From Membranipora membranacea (lineage: Eukaryota; Bryozoa; Gymnolaemata; Cheilostomatida; Membraniporidae), in assembly GCA_914767715.1 (NCBI GenBank), contig OU612068.1, positions 27,156,001 through 27,220,000 on the forward strand: a DNA stretch of 64,000 nt. The letters run 5' to 3'. Under the pieces are notes generated by a model, which was given only the letters and a program-made list of their open reading frames with translations, made no database searches and had not been told where the DNA came from. Shown one piece after another: positions 12,118 to 26,400 of the stretch. Each line of letters starts with the position of its first letter. Within the stretch, counting starts at the first letter, position 1. Position numbers and translations under genes: made by a program.

Positions 12118-13069
12118 TAAGACAAAATATTCACATAGCGCACAATATTGTCTAGGAACACAGGTTTTTGGTTTCCATGGATCAAACTTCACAATGACCA
12201 CGCTCAGGGCTCTCAGATGGTGGTTCATGTGCATCTGCTTGTAACCAAGGTTCATTTATGTTCAACCAGGGAGAATCGACTTACTTTCTACCATAACATT
12301 TTATTTCATAATTAGGATGTAGAAAACATAGATATGAGTTATCCTATTTTAATTTGTGAGAGAACAACTCCCATTGAAAGTGTTTCCTTATCCGAGCATT
12401 GTCGGTCATTGCAATGTTACAGCTCAAGCTTACATGGTACATGGTATAAAGAAAGTTTGACTTGATTCATCTTGGAAAACCAAAGCGTGTCATTATGGGA
12501 ATGATGTAGATTTAGTTATTGATGGATTAAGGCTATGTCACAAGAAGAAAAAAAATATCGCACTCGATCCACCTGTGCCAATACGACTTCAATCATTGGC
12601 TAAATCAAATATTAAGGTACATTACAAATTGGTATGTCACTCTTTCTGCTAGATGATGATTAGCATCCCTTTTATGACAGCATTTACGGATTCTGTGGTA
12701 ACAATAAAGGAAGTGAAAATAATGATTCAAATAACCTGTGAAATACACAACAATTATCCATAGCACAATATATAACATTGATATTCAATTCCCCACCGTG
12801 ATTTGAGAATCCTATGTTCCTATCTACTTCTCGCATCATATCATCATCACTTATTTTCATCAAATGTGAAGATAACTCGGCGTTTCTGTTGAGTTGCGAC
12901 ATTTGCGACGTTAGTGTGTTCGAGCTATTGCGACGTTTGAAAAATTGCAACATTTGTGGGTTTGCGACGTTATAAAAAACCCTTCGTTGCGATGTTTTTG
13001 GGATTGCGACGTTTGTGGAATGCTAGATTGCGACGTTTTGACGTTTGCGACGTTTGTGGGTTCAACAGG

Positions 13070-14690
13070 GCCCGTTAAATAGGGCAGTCAAATAAGACCT
13101 AGTGCAAAGCAAAAAAAAATAGCTTTAAAGATTTTAGTGACACTTCCATAATCCAATCGCCATTGTTCAAAACTACATGCCAACTGCTCTTATGGGGATG
13201 CAACTCCAATATGCCATGGAGAATTTTTGGTGTAGACATGCGTTACAGAGAGCAGTGTAGTCACAACGACTCCTTATTCATATATATATGCATTACACAC
13301 AGTATAAATACAGGAAATTATCAGACACCAACTTGTAACTATACAACCAGCCAAAAAGACCATTTTCAGTTACATCAACAGTAAGGATACGTTTAGGTTT
13401 TCTTGGTATAAATGTTGCCGTTTAGAAAGTTTTGAGAAGTGATTATATTATAATATGTTGTGATATATAATGTGATGTCGCTTGGATGACTTGGCTTTGG
13501 TTTTGGTAAAGACACGATGCTGGTGGGGTGCCTTGAGTATAGTATCAGGAATTTAATTAGGACATCAAGGGCATTCTGCCCAAGCAGTTGCACATCAGTT
13601 AAAACCCCAGGTATATTGGTGAACCAAATTAACAAATTCCTTGCAAGAGATATCTAACAACACACGACTAACTAACATACCCTGTATTTACTCTCCACAG
13701 GCTCCACATGAACTCCATTTGCACTTCTTATTCCAGAATTTTCTTCCAGGTCATCTAGTGAGGGCATACTTATTATTTCCTACAAGCTTTCTTCACCACT
13801 GACAGTAAAAGATATTTTCTACACCTACAAAAAAACAGAGAATGGAATTTTGCCAACTGAAGTAAAGGATGAGATATTGATATTAAACTAAGTTACAGTG
13901 ATGGTTTGTTACAAGGCCTCTGCCATCTTATTTTTATACCAACAGGCTGTCTGTCCAAACTCAGAACTTAGTGTGTCATGGCAACTCCTTGGGTTGATGC
14001 TGTCTGGAAATTTAACAAATAGAAGACTAAACTGGTGAGAATTAACCGTCACTGCCAAGTCAACAGATCATCAGTGACCATGAAGTTTAACCACAGGTTT
14101 GACTTGCCAGGTTGTTTTTATGTTCCATTCTGGTGCAATTCTGAAAAAGTTTGCTGCCTCTGTGGATGCGGAGGGATATTTAAAAAGCTGTGTATCAAGG
14201 CACAGCGATATCCAACATTGGCAATATCATCCTAGAGGGAACAAAATCAAATACAATACAATAGAATACGATACAAAAAATAGCCTTGAAGTAATAATTT
14301 ACTTACGTCTTTTGGGTCGATAATAAGATTTGAGCTAGTTAGCTATTTACTCACCCAACAAGCTTCATTCACATGCTATTCTTGAGTTGAACATGTGCAG
14401 ATTGTTGCTCTGCGCAGGTTTTTTAACGAAAAAACGTATATGCAGATCCGCCCATGTCATCTCATTTGCGGATTATAGAGCAACTCAGATGAATATGAAT
14501 AAGAAACATCAGGAAAGTGCTCGCTGTTATATTTTCTATTTGAACTACCTTCTGAATTCTAGTCGGTTTAACTTTACTGAGGGCAGATTCGATTTTGTAA
14601 ATACCTGACTATAGGAACGTATAGCAGTTTTTTTGTCTCCCTTCTATTAAATGCTTGATATCTTTTATGTTTCTAATGACTTATACTTTT
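13070..14690. other. Intergenic, nothing recognised
   Basis: AT-rich DNA with short, unconvincing open frames and no clear repeats. Confidence 0.4.
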
Positions 14691-14900
14691 GTACTTTTGT
14701 AAATGGCCATCCGCCACACATCTCTGTAAAACGCCATCCGCTTATGACAAATACCCATCTGGTAGTGCTAACTGGCCGGCCATTTCACCTCGCATCAAAC
14801 TCAAAGGTGACTGTCACGAACCCATCCGGATGCCCAATTAGCATCCGGCGGTTGTCCGTGTGGCATTCGGTGGATGCCAAATCGGCATCCGGATGGGTTC
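14691..14900. repeat. Palindromic CATCCGGATG-rich repeat
   Basis: GC-richer than its surroundings. GAACCCATCCGGATGCC at 14818 is answered by GGCATCCGGATGGGTTC ending at 14900, giving about 30-base arms, with more GCATCC copies between them and related GCCATCCGC motifs upstream. Confidence 0.65.
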
Positions 14901-17900
14901 TTAGCACGGCAACTTTTCTATTGTATTCTGTCGGTATCAGGCCATTTTCCTAATGTCATTTTCCCACCAAGCGATTTCCTCCCCCCCCCCCCGTAATCCC
15001 CCTAAGCCATTTTTCCACCAATCCCTAATCCCAATTAAAATGCCTCTTTTCGCAGGCAAAGATGAAAGTTTAATACTTATATCATGAGTATTAGAGAGAT
15101 TGTAATGTCAGTGATTGTACTCTGTTTTATCTGAGATCGGTGTCTGCGGAGCTGGTGTCCATTCCATATACAACAGACGGCCCTAGTCGCCGCAATACCA
15201 AATCTCAAGCACCAGTTTGTAACTATAGGCTATACCTTTGCCAGTTACTCCCTAGTGGAGGTATAGCTTTGTTATAGCGTGGCCTTGGCTGTCATCTGAA
15301 CTGGGTAATCAGAATATCGGTCTCCAAGTGAGATTTTGGAACAACATGACTGATTCCCAGTTGTCCATGGAGGGGTAAGTATGGGCTCTGGCGGCCCCAT
15401 AGTCCGCACATATGTATAAGTAGTGATATGCTGTTACCTCATCTGTGATATATCGGTTTCAATTTTTTTTTGGGGATCAACTTTAGATGTTCAAATAAAG
15501 TTAATTTTGGTATTATGCCCCATCAAATCCATGACGTTCTGTCATGCTGTTTTGTGTGTTTTTATGTAAAAACATACAAAACGGCAGTTTATTTTAAAGC
15601 AATGTGTATGCAAGTGGAATAAAAAAATTCTAAAAAAATGTTTGTGATGATATAATATCATATATATGAGGTTCAAAATATAATGTTAATAAACTGGCTT
15701 TTTTTGACGTTGTGTCACCAGTCATTTATGGTTTGAAAATGAGTCAAATTGGTAGTGCAGTGTTTATAACTCAATTTGGAGTTGTCAGCATTCAAATAAG
15801 CAAATTTACAGACAGGATATCCTGGAACTCCTAGAATTTCCACACTGATACACAATTATTAGAACATTGCCGTGGCAGTAGCCACACACAAGTTACCACC
15901 TCAGTAAGCTGGTTGTATGTAATACTTGCCACTGACCCTGGTTCATTCATCTATACTCTATTTACAACTCGATTAATCTAATATTTAGCACAAATTCCAA
16001 CAATAGAAGTATTAAACCTCAAGAATGTCCCGTTGCTAGTAGCCATCCAGATAATTGGTCCGAGTACAGCCATAAAGTTTTCTGTACCGTGGCCATCACT
16101 TGCTTGTTCCCTCCAGTTTTCAAACAAACTATATTCTATATGCATGGTCTCATTTTAAAGCCCATGACCAAATCAGCAATACATAATCTAGCTAGAACAG
16201 ATACACCTCTTATATCTGGAAACCGTTCGATATGACCATTATGTGGTTTAGAACAAAAACTACACTCAGTGTTCTTGCACAAGCTCCAATCGAAGTGACG
16301 CAATATGGATAATTACCCTTACTGTGTTTGTGATAATTGTACTCTACTTCTCAGTAATCTTCATACCTCTACATGATCTAAAAGTAAAGATCTGATGATA
16401 TGAGATGATTTGCCTTTATTAAAGCACATAGGCCGATCAAATGCAGGTGTGGTGATCCAGCTTACATACCTGGTGCCCAATATGGCAAGGGATGTATTGA
16501 AAGGCAACAGAGACTCACTATCTGCCAATAATAATTGCAACGATGTTAGATGGCGCTGGCATTAGGGGTCTGTACACGGTGTTGTAGTTTGTGCAAGGGA
16601 CATTTCTGTTGCATTTCTTAACAATAGAATGCAGTATTCTTATCTTGTCACACAGACCAAACTTATCTGTGACAGCAATCATTACAATCACTAGTCATCG
16701 AGTTTTCGTACTGTTTACATCAGAGCCAAGATCACTCAGTTAACCTGTAAGTGTATTTTTCTACAACTCTTTTAACAGTGCATACACATGTATAATTCTA
16801 GGCAACACAAATCACATATTTCTTATATTATATGTATTTGAATTGTCATCCCTGCATTCATTCTTTCATGTGTAGTGTACAACTTGTCAATGTATAGACA
16901 TGTCCTCATAATCGATTATTGTTTACAGTTGATGTACACAGGACTAATCACCTATGCTCATAATTGGATCACTATTGTATCCGCTCATAACGTGTGAGTT
17001 TTTCTTTGTGTACTATTTGGAAGTGTGTACATTTTTTCCTATGTGCTAATGATGTAACCGTTCATTCAATTGAGGAATTAATTATAACAAGACAGTTTTT
17101 CATTGTTTGATGCTTGTCAGCATCACACCAGCTATTTCTCGTAGCATACTCATTCGTACATTCGATTTTCTCTCTTACACATATTATTAATTCATTTTAA
17201 CTTTTCACAGGTTTACCAGTAAATCAGTAATATAAATACACTGCGTCATTCACACAGAACTAAACATAGCCTCCAATACAATAACGATGTTTACAATATG
17301 ATATTTAGTAAAAAACAGTGCTTCCTTCTTATCTGGAGTAACAGCGGCCTGTCCACCTATAGACACCCAATTGAATATTTTTATGAGACATTACAAGACC
17401 GTATTCAGGTGCTCGTCAACAGTGACAGTTCATAACCAACGTCAGCGTGAATGTACATTTATTGTTTATTTTTTTCTTTTGATGATTGGAATAAAAACTT
17501 TAATTAAATGATCAGTAATGATTAACATCAACAAAAAGTGTAGAGCTTTTAAAAATTTCTTGCAGCCTTAAGAGGAATGAAAATCTGATAGATTATCCCA
17601 GAGATAAAGAACTTCACAGCAAGGCAGCTTATACTGCGGCTGATTTTTATATACTTTGATTCACTGCAAAAGTTTTCCACACTGCTAATTCACACTACAC
17701 ACCAACAGCTACATCTTCAGCTGCATAGTATTATGGATAAGTATAATGGAGTGGCAGTTTTTGGGCCTGTACAGTACAGTCGAATTCATAACCGACCCCT
17801 CTGTGGAATAAATCAGGAAGGGGGCAATTGAATTACTCATGACAATCATACTCCACACCCAGGGTGATTTTCAATATGAATAGGCATGGTTTGTTTGGAC

Positions 17901-18789
17901 TACATCTCCACTATCACTTCCCTCAAAATCCTAGCTCAATTGGTCCTTCAGTTGGGCTAATTCGTTACAAGATCGTTCACTCAAATTTAGGAAGGGTCTA
18001 TCAATGAGTAAGCGATTTGAGAACCAAACCTCTAACAGGTCGCGCTCACTCAGCATCGAGTCATCAGGTAGTGAGTTTTAATTTTGACACCCCTGGAAGA
18101 GCTTTTAGAGGCTTTTCAGCAAAAACTTGCATCACTACAGCTGCAATTGCTGCCATGCTGTGAACGCTTTGTCTGTGGGTGGTCTCTGAGTGAGGAGGAT
18201 ATAATGCTCTCCAATTCAGAAAATTAGAATATCAATACAAAGCTGAAACCACTGATATGAACACATAAATCAGGGGTAGAATACACAATGTGGTTATTCC
18301 TGAAGTTATAATTTTACTCATGGGCTTTTTCACCAATAACAAGGAGTATGTATATAACAGTATGTCAGTTGTTGAATCTTGCTGGGTATCTGGAAGCCTT
18401 CACTCATACCCTGATTGACAACTGAGTGTCAAGCTTATAAAACTCAAACAAGGTTTCAAAATGGTTGGATGTGACATCACAAACATTGATGAATAAATAA
18501 AAAGATGAGAGTATGTTATCACCCCACCACACACAAATTGCAAATAACCATAATATATTTAAATGTCAGCAGAAATCAAAAAGAACAATAAAAGAAATTA
18601 TTGTCGTGTCGCCAACTCAGTGGTTACACACCAAACTGAAATTAGCTTACTCACAAAAGCCTGACCCATGTGCTTGGTGATTTTTAACGCAACACTATGA
18701 CCTCACTATATTTGGACACATTGTAGTAACAGCTATGCCTCATTTGGCTGGGTCACGCCAAGCGTTCTGACAATAATAGGAGACTCAAC
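14901..18789. other. Intergenic, downstream flank of gene A
   Basis: About 3.9 kb with no recognised gene. It has a C homopolymer near 14980-14995 and otherwise AT-rich unique-looking sequence. The last few hundred bases should contain gene A's 3' untranslated region, but I see no minus-strand AATAAA within about 450 bases of the stop. Confidence 0.4.
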
Positions 18790-20466
18790 TTATCTAAACT
18801 TAATAATATATTCAGGATAAGCTCCTGCATCACTGAAAGAAACAAAAACAGATGGATTACCAACATCATCCACCACACAGTCGTATTGTATTGCGCCATC
18901 CTTGTAAGGTGCAGCTTTCCTGCCTTCCTCACCTTTGATCACTTCAGCACCAACGATAACCCTGCACTGCATAATGAGCTTTTCACCATTGGCATTGGGT
19001 TTGGCGTACTTAGGATGTGCTGAATAGCTCGTATCCCGTGCAAAGTATACGCCATTGCCGAAATAGGCAGCTAAAACAAAATAATGTAGCTGGTTTAGCG
19101 ATAAGTTTTTGACATTTGGTTTTTGGTATTTTGGTATCATTCCACGAGTTCTCATTTAATCTAAATTACTCATCTAATTATATAAACAGCCTGTAGCCTA
19201 GTTTAACTGATTTTCATTCAAATTTGAGATAAGAAGCTGCTAAAAATGTTATTCTGTATGCACTATCACGAAAATAGTACCTTCCCGGTACCTCAACATC
19301 CCCACTATGAGTGAGAATCTGTTGAAACCGGGACACAGGCTGTTTAAGAATGAAGAGCAATATACTAAATTAGACTGAGAACACTAAGATGGTACCAAAA
19401 ACCTGATTATGTTACAATTACTATAACAAAAGAAGAAGTTTCTATAAAAAAACTACTATCTAATTAAACCACTATATACTGGAAAAGACATGACATTGAC
19501 ATTTATATATGAGGTGGTTGGTGGAAGGCTAACAGGTGTTCAGTGTTACAGAAAGTTAAATCCAGCATCACTCCTATTTATCTTACTAGATATTCCAGTC
19601 TCCTCCTAATCGACGAGCCCAGATACTTTTGACCTTGATCTCATCAATCGAAAGAAGACTAGTTTTCTCTTACCGTTTGCTTGTGAAGCAAATCCCCGGT
19701 CAAACTTCCCCTTCAAGATCTTCGGGGCAGTCAATTCATCTGTGCCATGCCATAATGGTACTCGTTCTATTTCCTCCTCTTTCTTCTTCCACTTTTTTGC
19801 AACATGCTTCTTTTGAGTCAGATACATCTGGTACAGAGTTGGATTCTGCACACGCTGTACCTTCATACAAGAGTATTGTTTACAGATTAGTGGAGTGAAT
19901 AAAATGTAAGGCATAATTAGATCTGAGGGCTGAGCATCATGTTTATAGAGGCAGAGGCAGACGGTAGGTGACTAGGTGTAGCCCTATGTGAATATGCATG
20001 ATTGATTTTTTGAATCGATATGATGAAATAATAGTATTAGCTATGTAAAGTAGCCACGTGGCATGTCCACATGCTATTATCCTTTGAATTAAGGCTGTAA
20101 ACTTTGTTGTTTTTGGTCACAACAAGGTCATCACATAGACTTGAAACCTGTACCCACATATGTCCTAAGACAAGGAGTCTCACTGTGATGTGTCAATAAA
20201 AAGGGTTAAAATTTCCCGAACAAGGAAACTGCAGAAGATATACAGTAGATCGATTAACTGAGCGTTCCTTTTCATTTACTGAGAGATCACAAATGATGAA
20301 TAAAAAAAGATTCTCACCTCTAGGATGCCTTGGTATTTTCGATCGCCGATAGTTCTTTCAAAGTTCTCTTTCACCTGCAGGAACTCTGGTGATCCAGGAG
20401 TGACTAAAAAGTTCCGATATTCATCGAATGGCTTCGCCCATGTATTCGGTACTGGCGCTGCTTTAG
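18790..20466 (-). CDS. PARP14-like: Gene A exons 38-40: PARP-type catalytic (ART) domain
   Basis: Exons 20318-20466, 19674-19860 and 18790-19070. Landmarks are RVQNPTLYQMY, the NAD-binding His in VPLWHGTDE, the Tyr motif YFGNGVYFARDTSYS, and the last strands NPSVFVSFSDAGAYPEYII. The position aligned with the PARP1 catalytic Glu is Val (PSVFV), giving an H-Y-V triad. This predicts mono- rather than poly-ADP-ribosylation, as for PARP14 and PARP10. Confidence 0.92.
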
Positions 20467-23400
20467 CTATACCTTGAAAGTAGAGGTAAAGAGATGCCAT
20501 AAATGTGCATTTTATTATGAGATTAGATACTTGCTGAAACCCATATTGACTTTTATATTTATGACTTTGACTCCTATAGACTGGTTGCTTGATAATGTCA
20601 ACCGAAAAATTTATGATTCACCTTTAATTGGACACAGGATGAAAAAACAAGAATTTTAGAGACAATTAAAGTGTTTTACGACGTTTCTCTAAGCTAAAAT
20701 TGAGTAAAGCCCATACCTTTTTCTTCTCCAATATCAGCCCTTAAAATGTCAAACTTGTCTTGTTGTCCAAAGTCTGCAGTCATCTCCTTAAGGTTAATAG
20801 TGACCTCACTGCCATCTTGGAGCTCACAGTCAAATGTCGTTCGACGGTTACTACTGAATTCATCTTCAATAAGCTAAAGAGTATTTGGACAAAGATTTAC
20901 ATAATTGCTTGACCGGTAATATTTGGTATGGGATATTGTTTCAGATCATCATCAATGTCAGCTCTACTCACCAAAACAGTTTCTTTTGCGTTTGTCTGGT
21001 AATAATGGAGTTGTGTTAGTTTCACATGACTGTTGATGATCATACACATGATCAGGTTATTGCAGCGTACTTGCATACTGAATTTTTGTTTTTGGACAAT
21101 TCAAATGCTAATATCATTTTTGTATGGCCCTATATTTAACTTGTTGAAGAAGCCCGATTTTAACCAGTTCCATATTATCCAAATCATTATGATTGTTTTA
21201 ATACAACCTATGGACAGTTCTATATGGAATCAAGGAGTTAGAGTAACTCCTTGATGAAATCAACCCTGATTCTTATAATTTAAGCCAATAGAACTTTTAC
21301 TAACCTTGTTGGCTCTGATTCCAAAATCTATCCATTCGCCATCTATTCCTCCAGTGTATCTCCACTGAATGTGCTTTGCCACCCTATGTTCATCTTCCTG
21401 TTCCCTTTGCATGTTCTGCATATCTCTGAGCTTCCTTGTGATCAAATCTGACATCTTGGATACAGATGATGGTAGTCCCCAGATCTTTATGTTTCTTAAC
21501 CCAGTGTTTATGTCTAGCTGCACGTGTAGTCTTTCCGCTTCGGCTTCCAAAGAGGTAATCTTAAAAGAGCGGACGAATTAGAGTATTGGAGCAAGAAATT
21601 GTAACATAAAACAGTACTTCACATATGAACACTATAGTGCTACACAGATAGAGGGTGTACATGGAAATTCATGTAGTTTGTAGAAAAGCTCGTGATTAAT
21701 TTCCTAAGCTATCTTTATCGCTACCATACATTCATCAGACTGAAATAACGTTACGTTGTGACGTGGAGCCATCAAAACAAGCAAATTAACAAAATCGAGA
21801 GGAGCTTTTTTTATCCATATCTCAGGTAGTTATGCGCATCCATCCTAAAAACTTTACAAAATGTAATTCGAGACATTGATGGATATTGTATTGTATATTG
21901 TAATGCAAGCCATTACAATATAGTTAAGCTAGATAATCATACCGTATGTATATCCAAATCAGCTATCAACAGCTTATCCTCCGGATATGTCATCTTGTCC
22001 GCCCATATTTCTGTTATGACAGCACGTGACAGTTCATTGTCAAGTTGCATCTTACATTTGTCTATGTCGCTGTGGTTTCCTGCATAGATATCTAGGGTAA
22101 GATCGTCACAAATCTCTTCATTGCCATTGGCAGCTGTCATTCCATTGGCAGCTGTTGAGAATGCCCCATCTTCAGGTAAATCCTCAAATTCACATTGATC
22201 CTTCCACCCACTGAAACTAGCGTAGGATTCAGCTTGTCCACTGTCTACACCTAAAATAGTGCCATCATCATACAGGCAATCAAACAACCCATTGTGAAGC
22301 AACTATTCTCACTGAGGAATCCACAACACATTCTAAATTTCAAAGATCAATTGGTTGCAAATTTTATACAGTTTGACTCACTCCAATGTCTCACCTGTTT
22401 TCATCCATGATGACACCAAACTGGATATCTTTGCAAACATTGATTTACCCCCTCGACTCTTTTCATTTATTGCTGCTTGTATAGCTTTTTCAAAACTTTG
22501 CACCATCTCAGGCTTAAATACAACGATGTCAATCGTCTCCAGAACAGTCTGACGGCTGGAAGATAGGTATTTGCCAACTCCTTCCAGTATAGCTTTTGCC
22601 ATTACTTTCTCTGGCAAATTATTTCTACCTGAAGCAAGGATAAGAAAGGTAGAATAAAATATGCCTCTGATTACAACAGTATGACTGCTCATCTGTAAAA
22701 GCGCTCATGTAGACATTCACATGAAGGCAATTTTCAAACTTTCTTTTTGTCTCGAGACAAATTGTCTTTTTGGAGTTAAGTCCCCTCAATATTCTCCAGA
22801 AAAATCAACTTGAGAACTGATCAAAAATTGTGCCTTTATATTTCACAATAAAAAAAAACAACTGAAGGATAGATTTATCAATCCTGGATACCTGTTCCAA
22901 GCGCAGGCAATGCGATCGATGTCAGGTTTCTGTTTTCACATGCAGATAGGCATGCAGCCACAGCATCAGGCCATGATGCTGGTTTTTGTCTCGGACCGTC
23001 AGTATCAAGATGAAATATAAACTCTGCTTGAAGATTTCCACCTTTGCTGACCCATATACCATGGTTAGGGAGCTCTACAATACAGGTTTTAGACCAAACA
23101 AGAATTGAAGGTGGCTGCTTGGAAAACTGGAATAAGATCTATTGAAATGGTGCCAATTTGTGAAAATTAATATTATCAGTTATACCATTGAACGCAGTTC
23201 ACACACAGAAATTCAAAACAATTCTAGCATGCGCCTTCATTGAAAAAAGCTACTGTTCCATCCAGCCCTTTGCAATTAATTTGATTTACTTATATGGTGG
23301 TCAACCCTGCTACGGTCAAGCACATCTTTCTCAAAGTAATATGAATAAAAAAAATTCAATAGTTACCATTTTGAAGCTCTGAAATTTCCTGTACGACTGC

Positions 23401-26400
23401 AGGACCCGCTCTATTGAGTAAAGCTTGAGCTACTTGACCTGTTAAGAGGAAAAAAGGCCAGTTTGTTCAGTTCGTTAACTTGAGTTATTAGAAATGAGAG
23501 CACATGCAAGTTCGAAATCAGCAACGCTTCGCAAGTCTTGGAAGGTTAACTACATAATTGTTGTTTAGTGCATAAGCTATTTCGAATTTCCTCCTGAATT
23601 GTGCGAAGGCCAGGACTGATTATCTATCTATCTCATTCCGAGTCCTCAAGAGAGTTTGATGTCAAGGTCAATGATATGGTGAAATGTGTGTTGGTCACAA
23701 TCATAAACATGTTTATCACACAATAAATCCACAGCAATGAAGCATCATCATAAGAATAACTCAACTCATAGTTAAAACTTGACCTTTTATCACAAAATGA
23801 TATTGGGAATTTGGACATTGACGCAGATAGACAGTCGGAGACATAAACATACAAGGACAATTGAGACAAAGCGTACACTGATTTAATTTATAGTTTTAAA
23901 CTTATTTAAAATTTTTCTCATTATTATAATATCATATAGTATATAATATTATAATAATGAAACAAAGTTTAAATAAGGTTTCCATTAAGGTTAAACCATA
24001 GCCATATTACGGCTATGGTTTGACCTTAATGGAGTAGCCTCACCTGCCATTGACAGTTTTCTATCCGTGCTGTTCACAATAACCTCGGCATCACTCTCGA
24101 TGATACTTCCTTTCAACAGACGAAGCTGTGTGTTATTGATTGTGGTTGCTCCTATCTGCTTCAGCGGTGTGTCTGTTAATAGACAGAGCACAGACAACAT
24201 TACCAATAATTCACAATTACATTTGTAGGATAATTTTATTTGAGTTGTCCCCTCATGAAGTCAGGGGACAAATACTCCAACTACTAATTAACATTACACC
24301 GATCATTCTTGATTGGGTTATTCCTAATGGGTTAGTCTGCATGATTGCAAGCTCATTTCAAAATTCACCTTGAATGTCCAACCTACTGAAATCTATCTCG
24401 CAACGTGATAGGAAGTGCAAAGAAATTCCTCAAGTTATACCCAAAACCAAGTGACAGCTAGGATTATTGAACTCATTCTATTGTTTGAGTCATAGACAAT
24501 TCTCTAGACTGGACACTACAGCCTTGAGCGTCCACCTAATTCAGTGCATTCCTCCTGACATGACATCACTGTGCTATCCACTTTTTGTGTGACATTGCAA
24601 TGATTTTATAAGCAAGTTGTTGGATATTTTCTCATTCTAAAACAATTTGACTGGCAATTTAGACAGAATGGTGGTTTAAAAGGCATCAAATGAAGCATAC
24701 TCTGTTCACATAGTGTTGTCAATGTATAAATGTCTCAATTTCGGCAATTTCAGCAATTCTGACTCCTGGATATAATCTAAACTGTGGCAATCAGGCGACG
24801 TTTGTAGTAAAATTTTCCCAACACAATATTATGTCAGGTCATTAGGCCATAGTGTGCCAGTTTAAGAAAAGGCATCTCAAGTCATCAGAGATTGGGACTT
24901 TTCAACTTTATTGCAATGACCAGTCACGGCTAATTGAGCAGGCATTTAGATTGAAAAAAATTCTGTAAGCTCAGACTTAGAAGGTGACTCAAAGACGGGT
25001 GATTTGTGTCTATCTATCTATGAACTCAGCGTCTTCAGCAGGCAAAAATCTATTCGGTTTGCCAATTAAAGAGATTTGTCCCTCTGACCATGACTGAACA
25101 GTGTATAGCCGAGTCCATCTGCGCGATGATTCTCTGCCCATCCAACAAAATAAATGGTTCGATCAAAGCCACTCATGCAATTAGTATCAGCCAATAATTT
25201 TTTCTGATAATCAATCAAAACCTTTTTTCTATGAGTTTATGCCAAACCAGTAGATATTTTCCACCCAACCACGTTGACATACGGACAGCCCTGTGAGATA
25301 GTTTTAATCTTATCTCCCACGCCCTATTTATCCTTCATACATGCATGTATGAAGGATAAATAGAGTGTGGGAGAGAAGTCCTCAAGTAATTTAGTTGAAA
25401 TGAAAAGATGCTAAGGAACTGATGTATAAAGAACAACCCTCTGCCTCCTAGAGATTACCCAACAGGATGGAAACTGTAATTGGATTTTTAATTTCGCGTA
25501 TTAAATATTCACAAAAATGTACCAAATATTCCTTTCCTAATCAAATTAAAAGGTGTGTAAAGTTGCCATGATATTATACATTGAGGATTTACAAAATTCA
25601 GTGTTCACCAATAATTTTACAAGTTTTACTATTAATGACCTGGGCGCTAAATTTAAATTAGTGAATATTTTCAAACCGTAGGGTATTGTGGATTCTGTTT
25701 ATTACATTAAGAAGTCGCAGACAGAGCTAAAATGCTTCTGAGTTCCTACCTTAAAGAAATTTGAATCAGACAAAGCCTTACTCTATCGAGCAACAGTTGC
25801 AGACTTAAGTCACTGGCCAATATTATAAATATTCTGATATTGGCTCAATATAGAGTGTATATATAGATACAAGCTGATTTCAATCACAGCTTTTCAAATA
25901 TCCCGCCACCACCACGGGGAACAAACTTGTTCTATAGATATTACCGGTAAACTTGCTGACTTGCTTGTGCTGTAACCACTGTGTCTCTTGACTTGCAATT
26001 ACTGCTGAGATGTTTAGTTCACCATACTATATCCCATTAAAAGTCAAGAGCAAGAACCATGAGGAACATTTGAGGACCTTGGTTAAACAACATTTAAGAT
26101 GTGAAGTGCTGGTGATCGGAAATCATTTTTTAAAACATACCTTTTGAAAAATCTGATTTCACAGTATTCCGTTGTCCGGCGTTCAAGTTAGCCTGGGTTG
26201 GTGCAGGGCCAGATGCTTTCATACTTTCGAGAACAGCGTCAAACCCCTTAAATAAATCCATAATTGACACAAATTAATTCATACAATAGTCTGCAAGTAA
26301 TAAATTGACAAGGTAATGAGTATAAACTCGCCAAATCACATTTATAAGGTACATCGCAAATTTTTTTACCATTTACCTTACAATGGAAGCAGAATGGTGA

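Larger units (their letters stand above)
10400..13069. mobile_element. Large foldback element with GTCGCAA-rich inverted arms
   Basis: The left end CCTGTTGAACCCAC (10400) is matched by GTGGGTTCAACAGG (13056-13069). The arms (about 10400-10790 and 12628-13069) run in inverted register for several hundred bases. They share tandem AACGTCGCAA-type subrepeats, a GCCGAGTTxTCTTCxCATTTGATG stretch, and a shared inner segment (CTGTCATAAAAGGGA). The left arm has deletions relative to the right. The 1.8-kb interior has no transposase pattern that I can see. Confidence 0.8.
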
